Assembly: GCF_014904695.1 (NCBI RefSeq)
Contig: NZ_JACXXN010000005.1
Coordinates: forward strand, 186,001 to 250,000
DNA length: 64,000 bases
Source of the DNA: Nostoc sp. MG11
GTDB lineage: Bacteria; Cyanobacteriota; Cyanobacteriia; Cyanobacteriales; Nostocaceae
Reading direction: 5' to 3'
Shown: positions 52,064 through 62,364 of the stretch, in pieces
How the letters are laid out: each line of letters begins with the position of its first letter
Numbering within the stretch: position 1 is the stretch's first letter
The notes under the pieces: model-generated
Told to the model about the DNA's origin: nothing
Databases searched by the model: none
What the model saw: only the letters and a program-made list of their open reading frames with translations
Translations under genes and position numbers: made by a program

Positions 52064-55048
52064 GTGGTATTACAAGTACAAACAAGCACCTACGAAGCTA
52101 AAACTCAAGAAATTGCTAAACAACTTCTAGCAGCAACACAAGAAAATCGCTCATTTTTTGCTTCTCTGCGCGATCAAATGCGCTGGGATGATAAATTACT
52201 AGGCTGGGCGATGAGTAATCCTGGGTTGCGGGTGCAGCTATTTCGTTTTATAGACACACTGCCTGCTTTGCATAGCAAATCAGAAATTGCCTCACATTTA
52301 CAAGAATATTTAGGAGATGAATCTGTAGAATTACCAGCAGCTCTGAAGGGAATGCTAAACTTTGCTAACCCGGACTCCATGCCGGGGCAAGTTGCTGCTA
52401 CAACTGTTGGCACAGCGGTAGAGACTCTTGCTCATAAATATATCGCTGGCGAAAATATTAAACAAGTCATTAAGACAGTTGAACGACTGCGAAAGGAAAA
52501 AATGGCTTTCACCATTGACTTGCTTGGTGAAGCGGTGATTACCGAAGCCGAAGCGCAGTCTTATTTAGAACGCTATTTAGAATTGATGCAACAATTAGTG
52601 GAAGCATCAAAGAATTGGTCAACTATCCCGGCTATTGATGAAGCAGATGGCGAACTGCTACCAAAGGTTCAGGTTTCTGTGAAGCTAACGGCGTTTTATT
52701 CCCAATTTGACCCATTAGATGCTAAAGGTAGTGAAGAAAAAGTTAGCGATCGCATCCGTACTCTGTTACGTCGTGCTCAAGAATTAGGCACAGCTGTGCA
52801 TTTTGATATGGAGCAATATGCCTACAAAGATATAACTCTCGGTATCCTGAAAAAACTGTTACTAGAAGAAGAGTTTAAGCAACGTACAGATATTGGCATC
52901 ACAATCCAAGCATATCTGCGTGATAGCGAGCAAGATGCTGAAGATTTGATTGCTTGGTTGAAACAGCGTGGTTATCCTCTGACAATCCGCTTGGTAAAAG
53001 GCGCATATTGGGATCAAGAAACTATCAAAGCAGCACAGAAACATTGGCCACAGCCAGTTTACAATGACAAAGCTGCAACAGATGCTAACTTTGAAACCAT
53101 TACTCAGTTATTGCTGGAGAATCATCAATATGTGTATTCTGCCATTGGTAGCCATAATGTGCGATCGCACTCTCGCGCCATTGCCATAGCTGAAAGTTTA
53201 AATGTCCCCCGTCGTCGCTTTGAAATGCAAGTTCTCTACGGCATGGGCGATAAAATTGCAAAGGCATTGGTTGACAGGGGTTATCGCGTCAGAGTTTACT
53301 GTCCTTATGGTGAGTTACTACCAGGGATGGCTTATCTCATCCGCCGTTTGTTGGAAAATACGGCTAATAGTTCTTTTTTACGGCAAAATCTAGAAAACCG
53401 ACCAATTGAGGAATTGTTAGCACCTCCAATGTTGCAACAGTCTCCCCCTGCTCCCCTCTCCCTTTCTCCCCCTCTTTCCTTCCTCGGTGTGGCGGATACG
53501 GATTATGCGGAGGAGGAAGGGAGAAGGAAGGCGATGCAAGCTTTTCAAGAGGTTCGCCAACAACTTGGTAGAACTTATTTGCCGTTGATTAATGGAGAGT
53601 ATGTTGATACGTCGGCAGTTGTTGATTCTCTCAATCCTTCTAATTTTAGTGAGGTAATTGGGAAAGTTGGATTGATTAGCGTTGGACAAGCAGAACAGGC
53701 TATGCAAGCTGCTAAAGCGGCCTTTCCTGCTTGGCGCAAAACACCAGCTAAGCAACGCGCGGATATTTTGCGGAAAGCCGCTGATTTGATGGAACAACGC
53801 CGGGAAGAACTTTCAGCTTGGATAGTTTTAGAAGTTGGAAAACCAGTTAAGGAAGCAGATGCAGAGGTTTCTGAGGCAATAGATTTTTGTCTTTATTATG
53901 CCGATGAAATGGAACGGCTAGACAAAGGTGTAAATTACGACATACCAGGCGAGACAAACCGTTATATCTACCAACCACGGGGTATTGCTGTGGTGATTTC
54001 TCCCTGGAATTTCCCGTTGGCGATCGCCTGTGGAATGACTGTCGCAGCCTTGGTTACAGGTAATTGTACTCTTCTCAAACCTGCTGAAACATCCTCTGTA
54101 ATTACTGCCAAACTTACAGAAATCTTGATAGAGGCAGGTATCCCTAAAGGTGTATTTCAATACGTACCCGGTAAGGGTTCACAAGTTGGCGCTTACTTGG
54201 TAAATCACCCCGATACTCATGTGATTGCTTTTACAGGTTCTCAAGAAGTGGGATGTAGAATCTATGCAGAAGCAGCAACATTGAAGCCTGGTCAAAAGCA
54301 CATGAAACGGGTGATTGCTGAAATGGGTGGCAAAAATACCATCATTGTGGATGAAAGTGCTGATTTAGACCAGGCGGTTGTGGGAGTGGTGCAGTCAGCA
54401 TTCGGTTATAGCGGACAAAAATGTTCTGCTTGTTCGCGGGTAATTGTGCTGCAACCGATCTATGATGCCTTTGTGCGGCGGTTAGTGGAAGCGACAAAAT
54501 CCTTGAACATTGGAGAAGCAGAGTTACCTAGCACGCAAGTTGGCCCAGTGATTGATGTTAATGCCCGCGATCGCATCCGCGAGTATATTGAGAAAGGTAA
54601 GGCAGAAGCGCAATTAGCACTGGAGTTACCAGCACCAAATCAAGGGTATTTTATCGGGCCTGTCATCTTTACGGAAGTACCGCCAAATGCAGTAATTTCC
54701 CAACAAGAAATATTTGGCCCCGTTGTTGCAGTAATTCGGGTGAAGGATTTTCAGGAAGCTTTAGTAGTTGCTAACGGTACAAACTATGCTTTAACTGGGG
54801 GACTTTACTCCCGCACACCTTCGCACATTCAACAGGCGCAGACAGATTTTGAAGTCGGGAATTTGTACATTAACCGCACCATCACAGGTGCTATAGTTGC
54901 ACGGCAACCCTTTGGTGGATTTAAACTTTCTGGCGTTGGTTCTAAGGCAGGGGGCCCTGATTACCTGCTACAATTCCTCGAACCGCGCACAGTCACAGAA
55001 AATATTCAGCGTCAAGGTTTTGCACCAATTGAAGGTGTAGATTCATAA
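52064..55048 (+). CDS. putA: bifunctional proline dehydrogenase / delta-1-pyrroline-5-carboxylate dehydrogenase
   Basis: 994 aa from a GTG at 52064 with AAGGAG ten bases upstream; the upstream extension is heptamer-repeat coding and excluded. The proline dehydrogenase domain (about 100-430) has VSVKLTAFYSQFDP and AYLRDSEQDAEDLIAW. The aldehyde dehydrogenase domain (about 475-985) has ISPWNFPLAIACGM, the general base Glu in AEMGGKN and the catalytic Cys in GQKCSACSRV. It oxidises proline to glutamate with FAD then NAD. The short Pro/Ser/Leu-rich linker (SPPAPLSLSPPLSF) between domains is unusual. It lacks the DNA-binding RHH domain of E. coli PutA. Confidence 0.95.
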   Translation: MVLQVQTSTYEAKTQEIAKQLLAATQENRSFFASLRDQMRWDDKLLGWAMSNPGLRVQLFRFIDTLPALHSKSEIASHLQEYLGDESVELPAALKGMLNFANPDSMPGQVAATTVGTAVETLAHKYIAGENIKQVIKTVERLRKEKMAFTIDLLGEAVITEAEAQSYLERYLELMQQLVEASKNWSTIPAIDEADGELLPKVQVSVKLTAFYSQFDPLDAKGSEEKVSDRIRTLLRRAQELGTAVHFDMEQYAYKDITLGILKKLLLEEEFKQRTDIGITIQAYLRDSEQDAEDLIAWLKQRGYPLTIRLVKGAYWDQETIKAAQKHWPQPVYNDKAATDANFETITQLLLENHQYVYSAIGSHNVRSHSRAIAIAESLNVPRRRFEMQVLYGMGDKIAKALVDRGYRVRVYCPYGELLPGMAYLIRRLLENTANSSFLRQNLENRPIEELLAPPMLQQSPPAPLSLSPPLSFLGVADTDYAEEEGRRKAMQAFQEVRQQLGRTYLPLINGEYVDTSAVVDSLNPSNFSEVIGKVGLISVGQAEQAMQAAKAAFPAWRKTPAKQRADILRKAADLMEQRREELSAWIVLEVGKPVKEADAEVSEAIDFCLYYADEMERLDKGVNYDIPGETNRYIYQPRGIAVVISPWNFPLAIACGMTVAALVTGNCTLLKPAETSSVITAKLTEILIEAGIPKGVFQYVPGKGSQVGAYLVNHPDTHVIAFTGSQEVGCRIYAEAATLKPGQKHMKRVIAEMGGKNTIIVDESADLDQAVVGVVQSAFGYSGQKCSACSRVIVLQPIYDAFVRRLVEATKSLNIGEAELPSTQVGPVIDVNARDRIREYIEKGKAEAQLALELPAPNQGYFIGPVIFTEVPPNAVISQQEIFGPVVAVIRVKDFQEALVVANGTNYALTGGLYSRTPSHIQQAQTDFEVGNLYINRTITGAIVARQPFGGFKLSGVGSKAGGPDYLLQFLEPRTVTENIQRQGFAPIEGVDS

Positions 55049-55132
55049 ATTTTTTGTGCCTTTGTGCCTTTGTGGTTCAAATTATTTTTACCACAAAGTC
55101 ACGAAGACACAGAGGTGCAAGTAAATCAGAAA

Positions 55133-57292
55133 TCATTTTCTCTCCTCTTCTTCTAGAGCCGCTGAATTTGGCAGAAATAAAGTGAACTGACTACCTTCTC
55201 CCAAAGTCGATGTCACTGTCACATCTCCACCATGCAAACGTGCTAATTTGCGTGTCAAGGCTAAACCTAATCCAGTCCCTTCATACTGACGATTTAACTG
55301 ACTATTAAGCTGTTTAAAGGGTTCAAACAGAAATTGAAACTGACTTGAGTCAATACCAATTCCAGTATCTAAAACTGTAAACGTCATCCCTTGGGCTACT
55401 TTTTTGACTACCAGGGATACGTGACCTACTGAGGTGAATTTAATCGCATTTGTAAGCAAATTGAGGAGCATTTGCTTGATGCGCCGTTCATCGGCGATGC
55501 AAATATCGGCTTCTTTATCAACTTCACACGTGAGTTGCAATCCTTTTTCTGAGGCGCGATCGCTCACTGTTAATATGGCATAATTACATAACTCTGCTAC
55601 TGATACAGGTAACAACAACAGGTCTTCTTTGCCTGCCTCTACCTTAGATAAGTCAAGGATATCGTTAATCAGTGCTAGAAGGTGTTCACCACTACTATAT
55701 ATACAACTTATATATTCTTGCTGCTTGTCATTCAGAGAGCCAACCATTTCTTGTTGTAGCAACTGCGACAAGCCCATGATTGCATTGAGAGGCGTCCGTA
55801 GTTCGTGGCTCATGGTCGCTAAAAATTCACTTTTTGCCCGACTACCGGCTTCTGCTGCTTCTTGAGAAGTACGCAGCTTCAATTCTGTTTGCTTGCGCTC
55901 AGTAATGTCCTCAATCATCGCCAGAAACAACTCCGGTTCACCATTTGTACCTGGAATGACAGAAACAGAAATATGAGTCCAAACCAAGTTACCATCTTTA
56001 TGCAAGCAGCGTCTTTTCATCTCAATACGATTAGCAACAAGCTGCTTTCCATCGCCCTTGGTGTCTCCCCTTGGCAGAAGTTCCGATACTTGGAACCCAA
56101 CCCTTGTACTTTTCTCTGTATCTACACGAATTTCTGATACCAGTTGTTTGTAAAGTTCTAAATCTCCCCTTTGGATTACGATGTAATCTGTAAAGCTTTG
56201 ACCGTATAGTTCTTCTTGGCTATATCCCAGGATCTCGCACAGCGCCGGATTGTTATCAACTATCTGTACTTTCATATCTATAAGTGCAATACCGATAGAG
56301 GAGCGCTCAAAAATCGCCCGAAATTGTGCCTCACTCTGTCGCAGTGCTTCGTGTACAGTCTTTTGCTTGCTTGCTTCTATGGCCAGGGTCACGAAATCTG
56401 CAATCGAGTCAGCAAAGTTCTCTTCCTGCAAAGTCCACTGGCGAAAGTCGCCCACATGTTCATAGCACACTACACCCACCAAACGCTCCCCTAACCAAAT
56501 CGGTACATCTAATAGGGATGTGATGCCTAACACAGAAAGATGAGATTTGGATAATTCTTGAGTCCTGATATCATTTTTGATATCATACACAGCAATATTA
56601 CATTCCTCTTCTAAAGCCTGAAAATAAGTAGGATAACTTGCCTTCAAGAGCGACATACCAGATGTATGCTCTTGAGTACACATATCATACAAATCGATAC
56701 ATTCAATTTTTGAGCGGTCTTCATTATATAACCACACACCAACCCGCTTCACTAAGAGTGTCTGAGCAGCTGTTTCTGTGATTTCTCTTAACGCCGCATT
56801 CAGATTGCCTTGTTGAAATGTCTTGCTCTTTGCAAGTTGTACTAGCGTCTGGCTCTGTTTTCGCCGACTCCGACCATTTTCTCTTATTTGTAAAGCCTCT
56901 TGGGCTTGCTTACGCTCTGTAATATCTCTAACCGCCACCATTTGCATTGGTTGCCCCTGGGAAGAAATAATTTTGCCTTGTAGCTCTACAGGAAAAGTAG
57001 AACTGTCTTTTCTAACTACAATTACTTCATAGGGTTTTTCATAACCGGAAAGTATTTTTTTTCTAAATAAATCTTGTGATTTTAGAACAACGAGTTTTAA
57101 AACCCTCTTACCAATCAGTTCTCTAACTTCATAAGCAGTTATTTTTGCCAAACTACGATTGGCATCTAAAATAATTTCACAGTTATGTAATATGATACCT
57201 TCAAAACCTGCTTCACATAGACAGCACAGGCGGGTTTTAGCATCATACAGGTTAAATAAATGTAAAAACTGTTGTTCGGAACTCCCGTACAC
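55133..57292 (-). CDS. PAS-GAF-PAS sensor histidine kinase
   Basis: 719 aa from a GTG. Domains in order: PAS with PAC (about 25-130, ending VRDITERKQAQ), GAF (about 155-310), second PAS-PAC (about 325-470, with IGIALIDMKVQIVDNNPALCEILGY shortened by me here), HisKA with the phospho-acceptor His in MSHELRTPLNA, and HATPase with LLNLLTNAIKFT (N box), LDTGIGID (G1) and GTGLGLAL (G2). There is no membrane helix, so it is a soluble sensor. Its response regulator is not adjacent. GAF sequence alone does not show a bilin-binding Cys in the expected context, so light sensing is not claimed. The 868-bp upstream gap (57293-58160) holds no convincing gene. Confidence 0.9.
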   Translation of the reverse strand: MYGSSEQQFLHLFNLYDAKTRLCCLCEAGFEGIILHNCEIILDANRSLAKITAYEVRELIGKRVLKLVVLKSQDLFRKKILSGYEKPYEVIVVRKDSSTFPVELQGKIISSQGQPMQMVAVRDITERKQAQEALQIRENGRSRRKQSQTLVQLAKSKTFQQGNLNAALREITETAAQTLLVKRVGVWLYNEDRSKIECIDLYDMCTQEHTSGMSLLKASYPTYFQALEEECNIAVYDIKNDIRTQELSKSHLSVLGITSLLDVPIWLGERLVGVVCYEHVGDFRQWTLQEENFADSIADFVTLAIEASKQKTVHEALRQSEAQFRAIFERSSIGIALIDMKVQIVDNNPALCEILGYSQEELYGQSFTDYIVIQRGDLELYKQLVSEIRVDTEKSTRVGFQVSELLPRGDTKGDGKQLVANRIEMKRRCLHKDGNLVWTHISVSVIPGTNGEPELFLAMIEDITERKQTELKLRTSQEAAEAGSRAKSEFLATMSHELRTPLNAIMGLSQLLQQEMVGSLNDKQQEYISCIYSSGEHLLALINDILDLSKVEAGKEDLLLLPVSVAELCNYAILTVSDRASEKGLQLTCEVDKEADICIADERRIKQMLLNLLTNAIKFTSVGHVSLVVKKVAQGMTFTVLDTGIGIDSSQFQFLFEPFKQLNSQLNRQYEGTGLGLALTRKLARLHGGDVTVTSTLGEGSQFTLFLPNSAALEEEERK

Positions 57293-58160
57293 TTGAGCAA
57301 CAGTTATGTCTTATTCCTGGTGTTGAGACAGTTGTTACTGGATGGCACATAGCAACCTCTGTTGCAATAGTTGAGGTCTTGTCTGGCTTTTGACTGAATG
57401 TTTCTCTGTCTTCAAGCTAACAGTTTGCCAGCCGCAGACTTTATCTTTGACATTATTGATGAGCATAATTACTAAGTTGAGAGCATTGTCACTAATAGAG
57501 TAAAACAGCTTTACAAAAAAGGCTAGGGAAAAAAGCTGTTTCACATGCACCTGATGAAAAACGTATATTCTCCCATAAATGGAAAACAATATTTTATAAA
57601 GCTATAAATTTAGTATAAAAATTAGTCACAAACAACAGTTTGGCAGCTGCCACCACGACCAAGACTATTGCAGGGGAAGCGGGAGTATTTTTTATCCAGC
57701 ATTAAGCATCAGTAGTTAATTAAAAAATTATCTTTATGGATTCAAATATTTTTGTAGTTTTAAAACTCAGAAGTCAAATTATTTAATACTTTAATTACTA
57801 TTCTAACACGAAAATTATTGAAAAACTGAACATTTCATCTTTAAATATTAGTTATTTTAATCTGTGTAATTGCAATAAGCATTTTTTTTAAGCTAACTAT
57901 ACTGCTCAACTTAATGGCATTAGTTTTTCTCTCATCATAAGTTTATGCTAGCTCCAAACAAAAATCCGCAAATATACCATGTGTTCTGTTAGGTATTTAA
58001 TTTTATTCTGGTTATTTAAGAAAGGAAAAAGTGGAAGACAGTGATTGCATGGACGAAGTTGAAAAATCTGATTCTTGAGTTGAGTGAACGGTTAGGATTT
58101 CTACTAAAAAAACTAGCTTGCTAATTGGGCATATATTACAGGAGGATTTGAGGAACAGGC

Positions 58161-60797
58161 ATGTCAGGAAATGAGCGGGAAAAAATACGCCACTTGTTGG
58201 TCGTCCAAGACCCGCAAGGGGAGCGAACTATCCCCTTGAAAGAGGCTACTTATTCTCTTGGGCGGCACAGTGGGAATGCGATCGTCCTCCGTTCCCGGTC
58301 AGTATCTAAGCAACATGCCATTTTATTACGGGTAACTCTTCCACAGACTGACCAATATGGCTTTCGGGTTATTGATGGCAACTTCAACGGCAAAGGGAGT
58401 ACTAATGGCTTATTCGTGAATGGTTCTAAATGCTCCTACCATGACCTCAAACATGGAGACGTTATTGTATTTGGCGATAATCAAGCTCAGGCCAAATATT
58501 ATGCGATTTCTAACCTATCAGAAAAAGCATTTTCTGAATCTTGTCAAGTTGATGACCTATCTGGTTTCCTGTCGGAGCAAGCTAATCCCGTTAATCCTTT
58601 TCAAACCCTAGTTGTCGATCCTAGCTTTGAAGGAGCTAGCGATACAGCCTTAGCTCGCTTAGCATCCTTTCCTGAACTTATCCCCAATGCGATTATCGAG
58701 ACAGATTTAGAGGGGACAGTCACTTATCTCAATCCAGCTGCATCTCTCAAGTTCCCCAAACTTAGGGAAACTGGTAAGCAGCACCCCATTTTGGCAGGAC
58801 TTTTGAGTGCGGTTAAGAATTTAGAAAAAAATTCTTTTGTTCGGGAGGTAGAAGTTGGCACAGAAGTTTTTGAACAATCCGTTCACTACCTTCCTGAAAG
58901 TGATTTAATTAGAACTTTTATTGTTAGAGATATTACTGAGCAAAAGCAAGCTGAAGCAGAACTACATCAGCGCGATCGCTTGCTACAGGCAGTTGCAGAA
59001 GCCGCCAATTATTTGCTGATGGAAATGAATTACGAGACAGCTATTGATAAAGCTCTCGCTACTTTGGGCGAAGCTGCCAAGGTTGATCGTGCCTACTTTT
59101 TCCAGAATCATCCCGATCCTGATACAAGAGAGATGGCAGTTAGCCTGCGATTTGAATGGACGCGTCTATCGATTCAACCTTCTCGTCACCATTGGCAGAA
59201 TCAAGCCTATCAGGTTTCTGGACTAGCTCGCTGGTACACTGCTCTCTCTAGCGGACAGTCCATTAGCGGACTCAGCCAAGAATTTCCCGCAGTCGAACGA
59301 GAACATCTTACCCGCGATGGGATACAATCTCTGCTCTTGGTTCCTCTGCGGTTAGATGACGAGTTTTGGGGTTATATCGGTTTGGCAGACTGTACCTGTG
59401 AGCGTCATTGGTCAAGGCACGAAGAATCCACGCTCTTGACGATGGCCGCTAGTATCATTGGTGCGCGGCAACGTCAACAGGTGGAGGAGAAAATTCGCTA
59501 TCAGGCCCTCCATGATCTGCTTACAGGCTTGCCCAATCGTCTGTTATTTAACGAGATGCTTGCCACAACATTACCCAACGCGCGGCGGAATGGCGACAGT
59601 TTAGCTGTGATGTTCCTCGACTTGGATCGTTTCAAGGTAATTAATGATACTCTAGGGCACACGCTGGGAGATCAATTGTTACAAAGGGTGGCTCAAAGAT
59701 TGAGAGACTCCCTTAGAGGCGGAGATACCCTTGCTCGTTGGGGAGGGGACGAATTCACTATTCTACTGCCGCGAGTGAATCATATCGAAGAGGTAGCCCA
59801 GGTTGCTCAAAGAATGTTACAAGCTTTAGAGAATGTTTTTCCTCTCCAAGGGCACGAACTTTATGTCAGTGCCAGCCTTGGTATTGCATTGCTTGATCAA
59901 AACAGCCCTGATGCCGAAACTTTAATCCAGCACGCAGATGCCGCTCTGTATCATGCTAAGGACAAGGGCAGGAATAACTACCAATTCTACAGCGTTTCTC
60001 TGAGTGCTAAGAATCCCGAACTTTTGACTTTGGAGAAAAATCTGCGCTATGCCTTAGAACGAGCAGAATTAACAGTGTACTACCAGCCTAGGGTAAACAT
60101 TGCCACAGGACAAATTACTGGTATGGAGGCTCTGTTGCGTTGGCAGCATCCTGAGATGGGATTGGTCGCGCCCAATGTCTTCATTCCCCTTGCTGAAGAA
60201 AGTGGATTGATTCTCCCCATCGGCGAATGGGTACTACAGACAGCCTGTCATCAAAATAAGGCTTGGCAAGATGCCGGATTGCCACCTTTGACGATGGCGG
60301 TCAATCTTTCTCTTAAGCAGTTCCGTCAACCCAATTTAGTCGAGACTATAGCCAGAATTTTAGAACAGACGGGACTAGAAGCCCGATTTTTAGAGTTAGA
60401 AATTACAGAAACGACTGCGATCGAGGATTTAAACTTCACCAGAACTGTGCTACAGGAACTAGAGCAGATGGGCGTTTACATCTCCATAGATGACTTTGGT
60501 ACAGGTCACTCCTCCCTCTCACGCCTACAAATGTTGCCACTCCACAATTTGAAAATTGATCGGTCTTTCATTCGAGATTTAACGACAGATGTCAAAGTAG
60601 CTCATATTGTCAAGGCGATAGTTAACTTGGGGCAGAGTTTGGGGTTGAGGCTAACCGCAGAAGGAGTAGAGAAGGAAGAAGAACTAGAATTTTTGAAATC
60701 TATCAACTGCGAAGATGTACAGGGCTTTCTATTCTATCGACCGCTTACTGTCCAGAAAGCTACAGAAATTCTTTACAGTCAAAGTACAAAGCTTTAG
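58161..60797 (+). CDS. FHA-PAS-GAF-GGDEF-EAL cyclic-di-GMP enzyme
   Basis: 878 aa. The FHA domain (about 10-105) has YSLGRHSGNAIVL and RSVSKQHAIL, binding phospho-Thr. A PAS domain (about 165-265) and GAF domain (about 280-430) follow. The GGDEF domain keeps the intact motif in RWGGDEF (cyclase), and the EAL domain keeps MEALLRW, ITETTAIED, DDFGTG and KIDRSF (phosphodiesterase), so both activities are possible. The FHA module would let a Ser/Thr kinase steer c-di-GMP turnover, affecting motility, attachment or polysaccharide. A GAGG site lies near the start. No obvious operon partner. Confidence 0.93.
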   Translation: MSGNEREKIRHLLVVQDPQGERTIPLKEATYSLGRHSGNAIVLRSRSVSKQHAILLRVTLPQTDQYGFRVIDGNFNGKGSTNGLFVNGSKCSYHDLKHGDVIVFGDNQAQAKYYAISNLSEKAFSESCQVDDLSGFLSEQANPVNPFQTLVVDPSFEGASDTALARLASFPELIPNAIIETDLEGTVTYLNPAASLKFPKLRETGKQHPILAGLLSAVKNLEKNSFVREVEVGTEVFEQSVHYLPESDLIRTFIVRDITEQKQAEAELHQRDRLLQAVAEAANYLLMEMNYETAIDKALATLGEAAKVDRAYFFQNHPDPDTREMAVSLRFEWTRLSIQPSRHHWQNQAYQVSGLARWYTALSSGQSISGLSQEFPAVEREHLTRDGIQSLLLVPLRLDDEFWGYIGLADCTCERHWSRHEESTLLTMAASIIGARQRQQVEEKIRYQALHDLLTGLPNRLLFNEMLATTLPNARRNGDSLAVMFLDLDRFKVINDTLGHTLGDQLLQRVAQRLRDSLRGGDTLARWGGDEFTILLPRVNHIEEVAQVAQRMLQALENVFPLQGHELYVSASLGIALLDQNSPDAETLIQHADAALYHAKDKGRNNYQFYSVSLSAKNPELLTLEKNLRYALERAELTVYYQPRVNIATGQITGMEALLRWQHPEMGLVAPNVFIPLAEESGLILPIGEWVLQTACHQNKAWQDAGLPPLTMAVNLSLKQFRQPNLVETIARILEQTGLEARFLELEITETTAIEDLNFTRTVLQELEQMGVYISIDDFGTGHSSLSRLQMLPLHNLKIDRSFIRDLTTDVKVAHIVKAIVNLGQSLGLRLTAEGVEKEEELEFLKSINCEDVQGFLFYRPLTVQKATEILYSQSTKL

Positions 60798-60931
60798 TAG
60801 TCCACTTAGGGAGCTTGGCGAGGTCACGGGTAAAAGGTTATCCTTTGCCCTTTAATGTTTCCGCGCGGAAACTGAGTTTAGGTCAGTTAAACTAAAGATG
60901 CTAGTACTTAATAAGTTTTAATAATTCTGTT

Positions 60932-61522
60932 ATGAGTACGGATTCACCTGTTAATTCTCCCGCAAAGTCTGAATCCATATTAGGAATGCGTGTGAGAAAT
61001 TTCTTAATAGCAATCGTAGCGATCGCCCTCAGCGTTGCTTTATTCTTGGGACTGCGAACTCAAACAACTTCAGTTTCCCTCGCTAAGTTAGATCAGGGTT
61101 CCACACCTTTAGAAGTGGCTGTTAGCAATGGCAAACCATCGTTAGTGGAGTTTTATGCTGATTGGTGTACTGTCTGTCAAAAAATGGCACCAGATATTGC
61201 CCAACTAGAAACACAGTATGCTGACAAGCTGAATTTTGTCATGCTGAATGTGGATAACAACAAATGGCTACCAGAAATGCTGAAATATCGGGTGGATGGG
61301 ATTCCCCATTTTGTATTTTTGGGCCAGAGTGGAGAAACCATAGCGCAAGCGATCGGCGACCAACCCCGCACGATTATGTCTAGCAACTTAGAGGCTTTAA
61401 TTAGCGGTTCGTCTCTCCCCTATGCTCAAGCTAGTGGGCAAGTTTCCAAATTCTCAGCTCCAGTAGCACCAACTGCTAGTCAAGATGACCCCCGCAGTCA
61501 TGGAAACCAAGTGGTAAATTAG
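60932..61522 (+). CDS. txlA: TxlA-type membrane-anchored thioredoxin
   Basis: 196 aa. One N-terminal membrane helix (FLIAIVAIALSVALFLGL, about 28-45) is followed by a thioredoxin domain with the redox site ADWCTVCQKM and the cis-Pro in DGIPHFVF. The layout matches cyanobacterial TxlA and plant HCF164, which act in the thylakoid lumen to reduce apocytochromes and support cytochrome b6f assembly. The C-terminal 45 residues are Ser/Ala/Pro-rich and disordered. Confidence 0.9.
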   Translation: MSTDSPVNSPAKSESILGMRVRNFLIAIVAIALSVALFLGLRTQTTSVSLAKLDQGSTPLEVAVSNGKPSLVEFYADWCTVCQKMAPDIAQLETQYADKLNFVMLNVDNNKWLPEMLKYRVDGIPHFVFLGQSGETIAQAIGDQPRTIMSSNLEALISGSSLPYAQASGQVSKFSAPVAPTASQDDPRSHGNQVVN

Positions 61523-61658
61523 CACCCGTTCATCTATCAGATTAGCTCATCAAATCAAGTACTAGGTACTAGGTACTAAAAAAGTCAGAGTTGTCTACAA
61601 TAGTAACTTTCGCGTGGTACTATAAATAAGTACCAAGTACTAAAGATATTTAAGAGTT

Positions 61659-62186
61659 ATGTCTAAGAATCAAGTGAAGTTTCTCTTAAATGATAAACAG
61701 CTAGCTCAATTTAAGGCACAAGTGGTTGCTTCTGCGTCAACTCAGCAGGAATACATAGTTTCTAAGATACTGACTGAGAGTACACCACCAAGCGCCTTAG
61801 TAGAGATCATCAAATCCCAACAGGAAACAATAGCCAGCCTAACAGAGATACTAAAAGACAAGCAAAGTACCTTAAAGGAAGTAGCTCAGGATAGTTTTAA
61901 AAGTGCTGATGATACTAAATATCAAGATCAGGATTTAGATTCCTCAGCGACTATTAAGGCAGACCAGTCAACCAAAGATGAACAAGAGATAGCCCCTAAG
62001 CCGACTCAGTTGAGCCGAGTAGATCTGATGGAGCGGTATGCTATGAGTGATGGAGACTACAACAAGCTGGTATCCCAAGCTCAAGAGCAAGGTTGGGTAG
62101 AACTAGATGGTATGCGGTGGCAAGTATCTGGTAAGAAGACTAAGGCGGTCTGGACAGTCTTAGAACCCCTGGAAGTTCCGGGATAA
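61659..62186 (+). CDS. 175-aa coiled-coil protein, unknown
   Basis: The N terminus (QVKFLLNDKQLAQFKAQVV) followed by a Glu/Lys/Gln helical stretch (about 40-75) suggests a DNA-binding or oligomerising helix and coiled coil. A charged linker and a compact C-terminal block (LSRVDLMERYAMSDGDYNKL, then WVELDGMRWQVSGKKTKAVW) read like a small winged-helix-type fold. It resembles accessory proteins of cyanobacterial plasmids or integrative elements, but I cannot name the family. Direct repeats of TACTAGG/AGTACT type lie just upstream. Confidence 0.65.
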   Translation: MSKNQVKFLLNDKQLAQFKAQVVASASTQQEYIVSKILTESTPPSALVEIIKSQQETIASLTEILKDKQSTLKEVAQDSFKSADDTKYQDQDLDSSATIKADQSTKDEQEIAPKPTQLSRVDLMERYAMSDGDYNKLVSQAQEQGWVELDGMRWQVSGKKTKAVWTVLEPLEVPG

Positions 62187-62188
62187 AC

Positions 62189-62272
62189 TTGAAGTTACCC
62201 TTTTAGGCAAGGTAGGAAGCAGAAGTAACCAATGCCATCCAGAGCCTTCACGGGTTAGCTAAGGGTCTTCAA
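62189..62272 (+). ncRNA. candidate structured RNA, unassigned
   Basis: TTGAAG-TT-ACCCTT (62189-62202) is fully complementary to AAGGGTCTTCAA (62261-62272) apart from the two-base TT bulge, closing a loop of 58 nt. The loop contains AGG-N10-AGCAG, reminiscent of the SRP RNA domain IV consensus, but the expected tetraloop stem does not pair. A further hairpin (AAAATGAG/CTCGTTTT, 62273-62293) follows. It could be an sRNA or the 3' structure of the preceding mRNA. Confidence 0.35.
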
Positions 62273-62364
62273 AAATGAGGAGGCTCGTTTTCAAGCCTAC
62301 AATTATTTAATTTTTATTAGTTGTTATTCTCAATTAATAACAACTAATAACTAGTAACTAATCA

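Noticed and set aside
57335-57589. 84-codon minus-strand frame between the histidine kinase and the FHA-GGDEF-EAL gene
   Set aside because: No ribosome site, no recognised motif, AT-rich low-complexity composition; a transposase remnant was considered but no DDE block could be seen.
62189-62300. Small SRP RNA (ffs)
   Set aside because: The AGG-N10-AGCAG spacing fits, but the apical stem would need CAA to pair with GGA, so it is listed only as an unassigned structured RNA.
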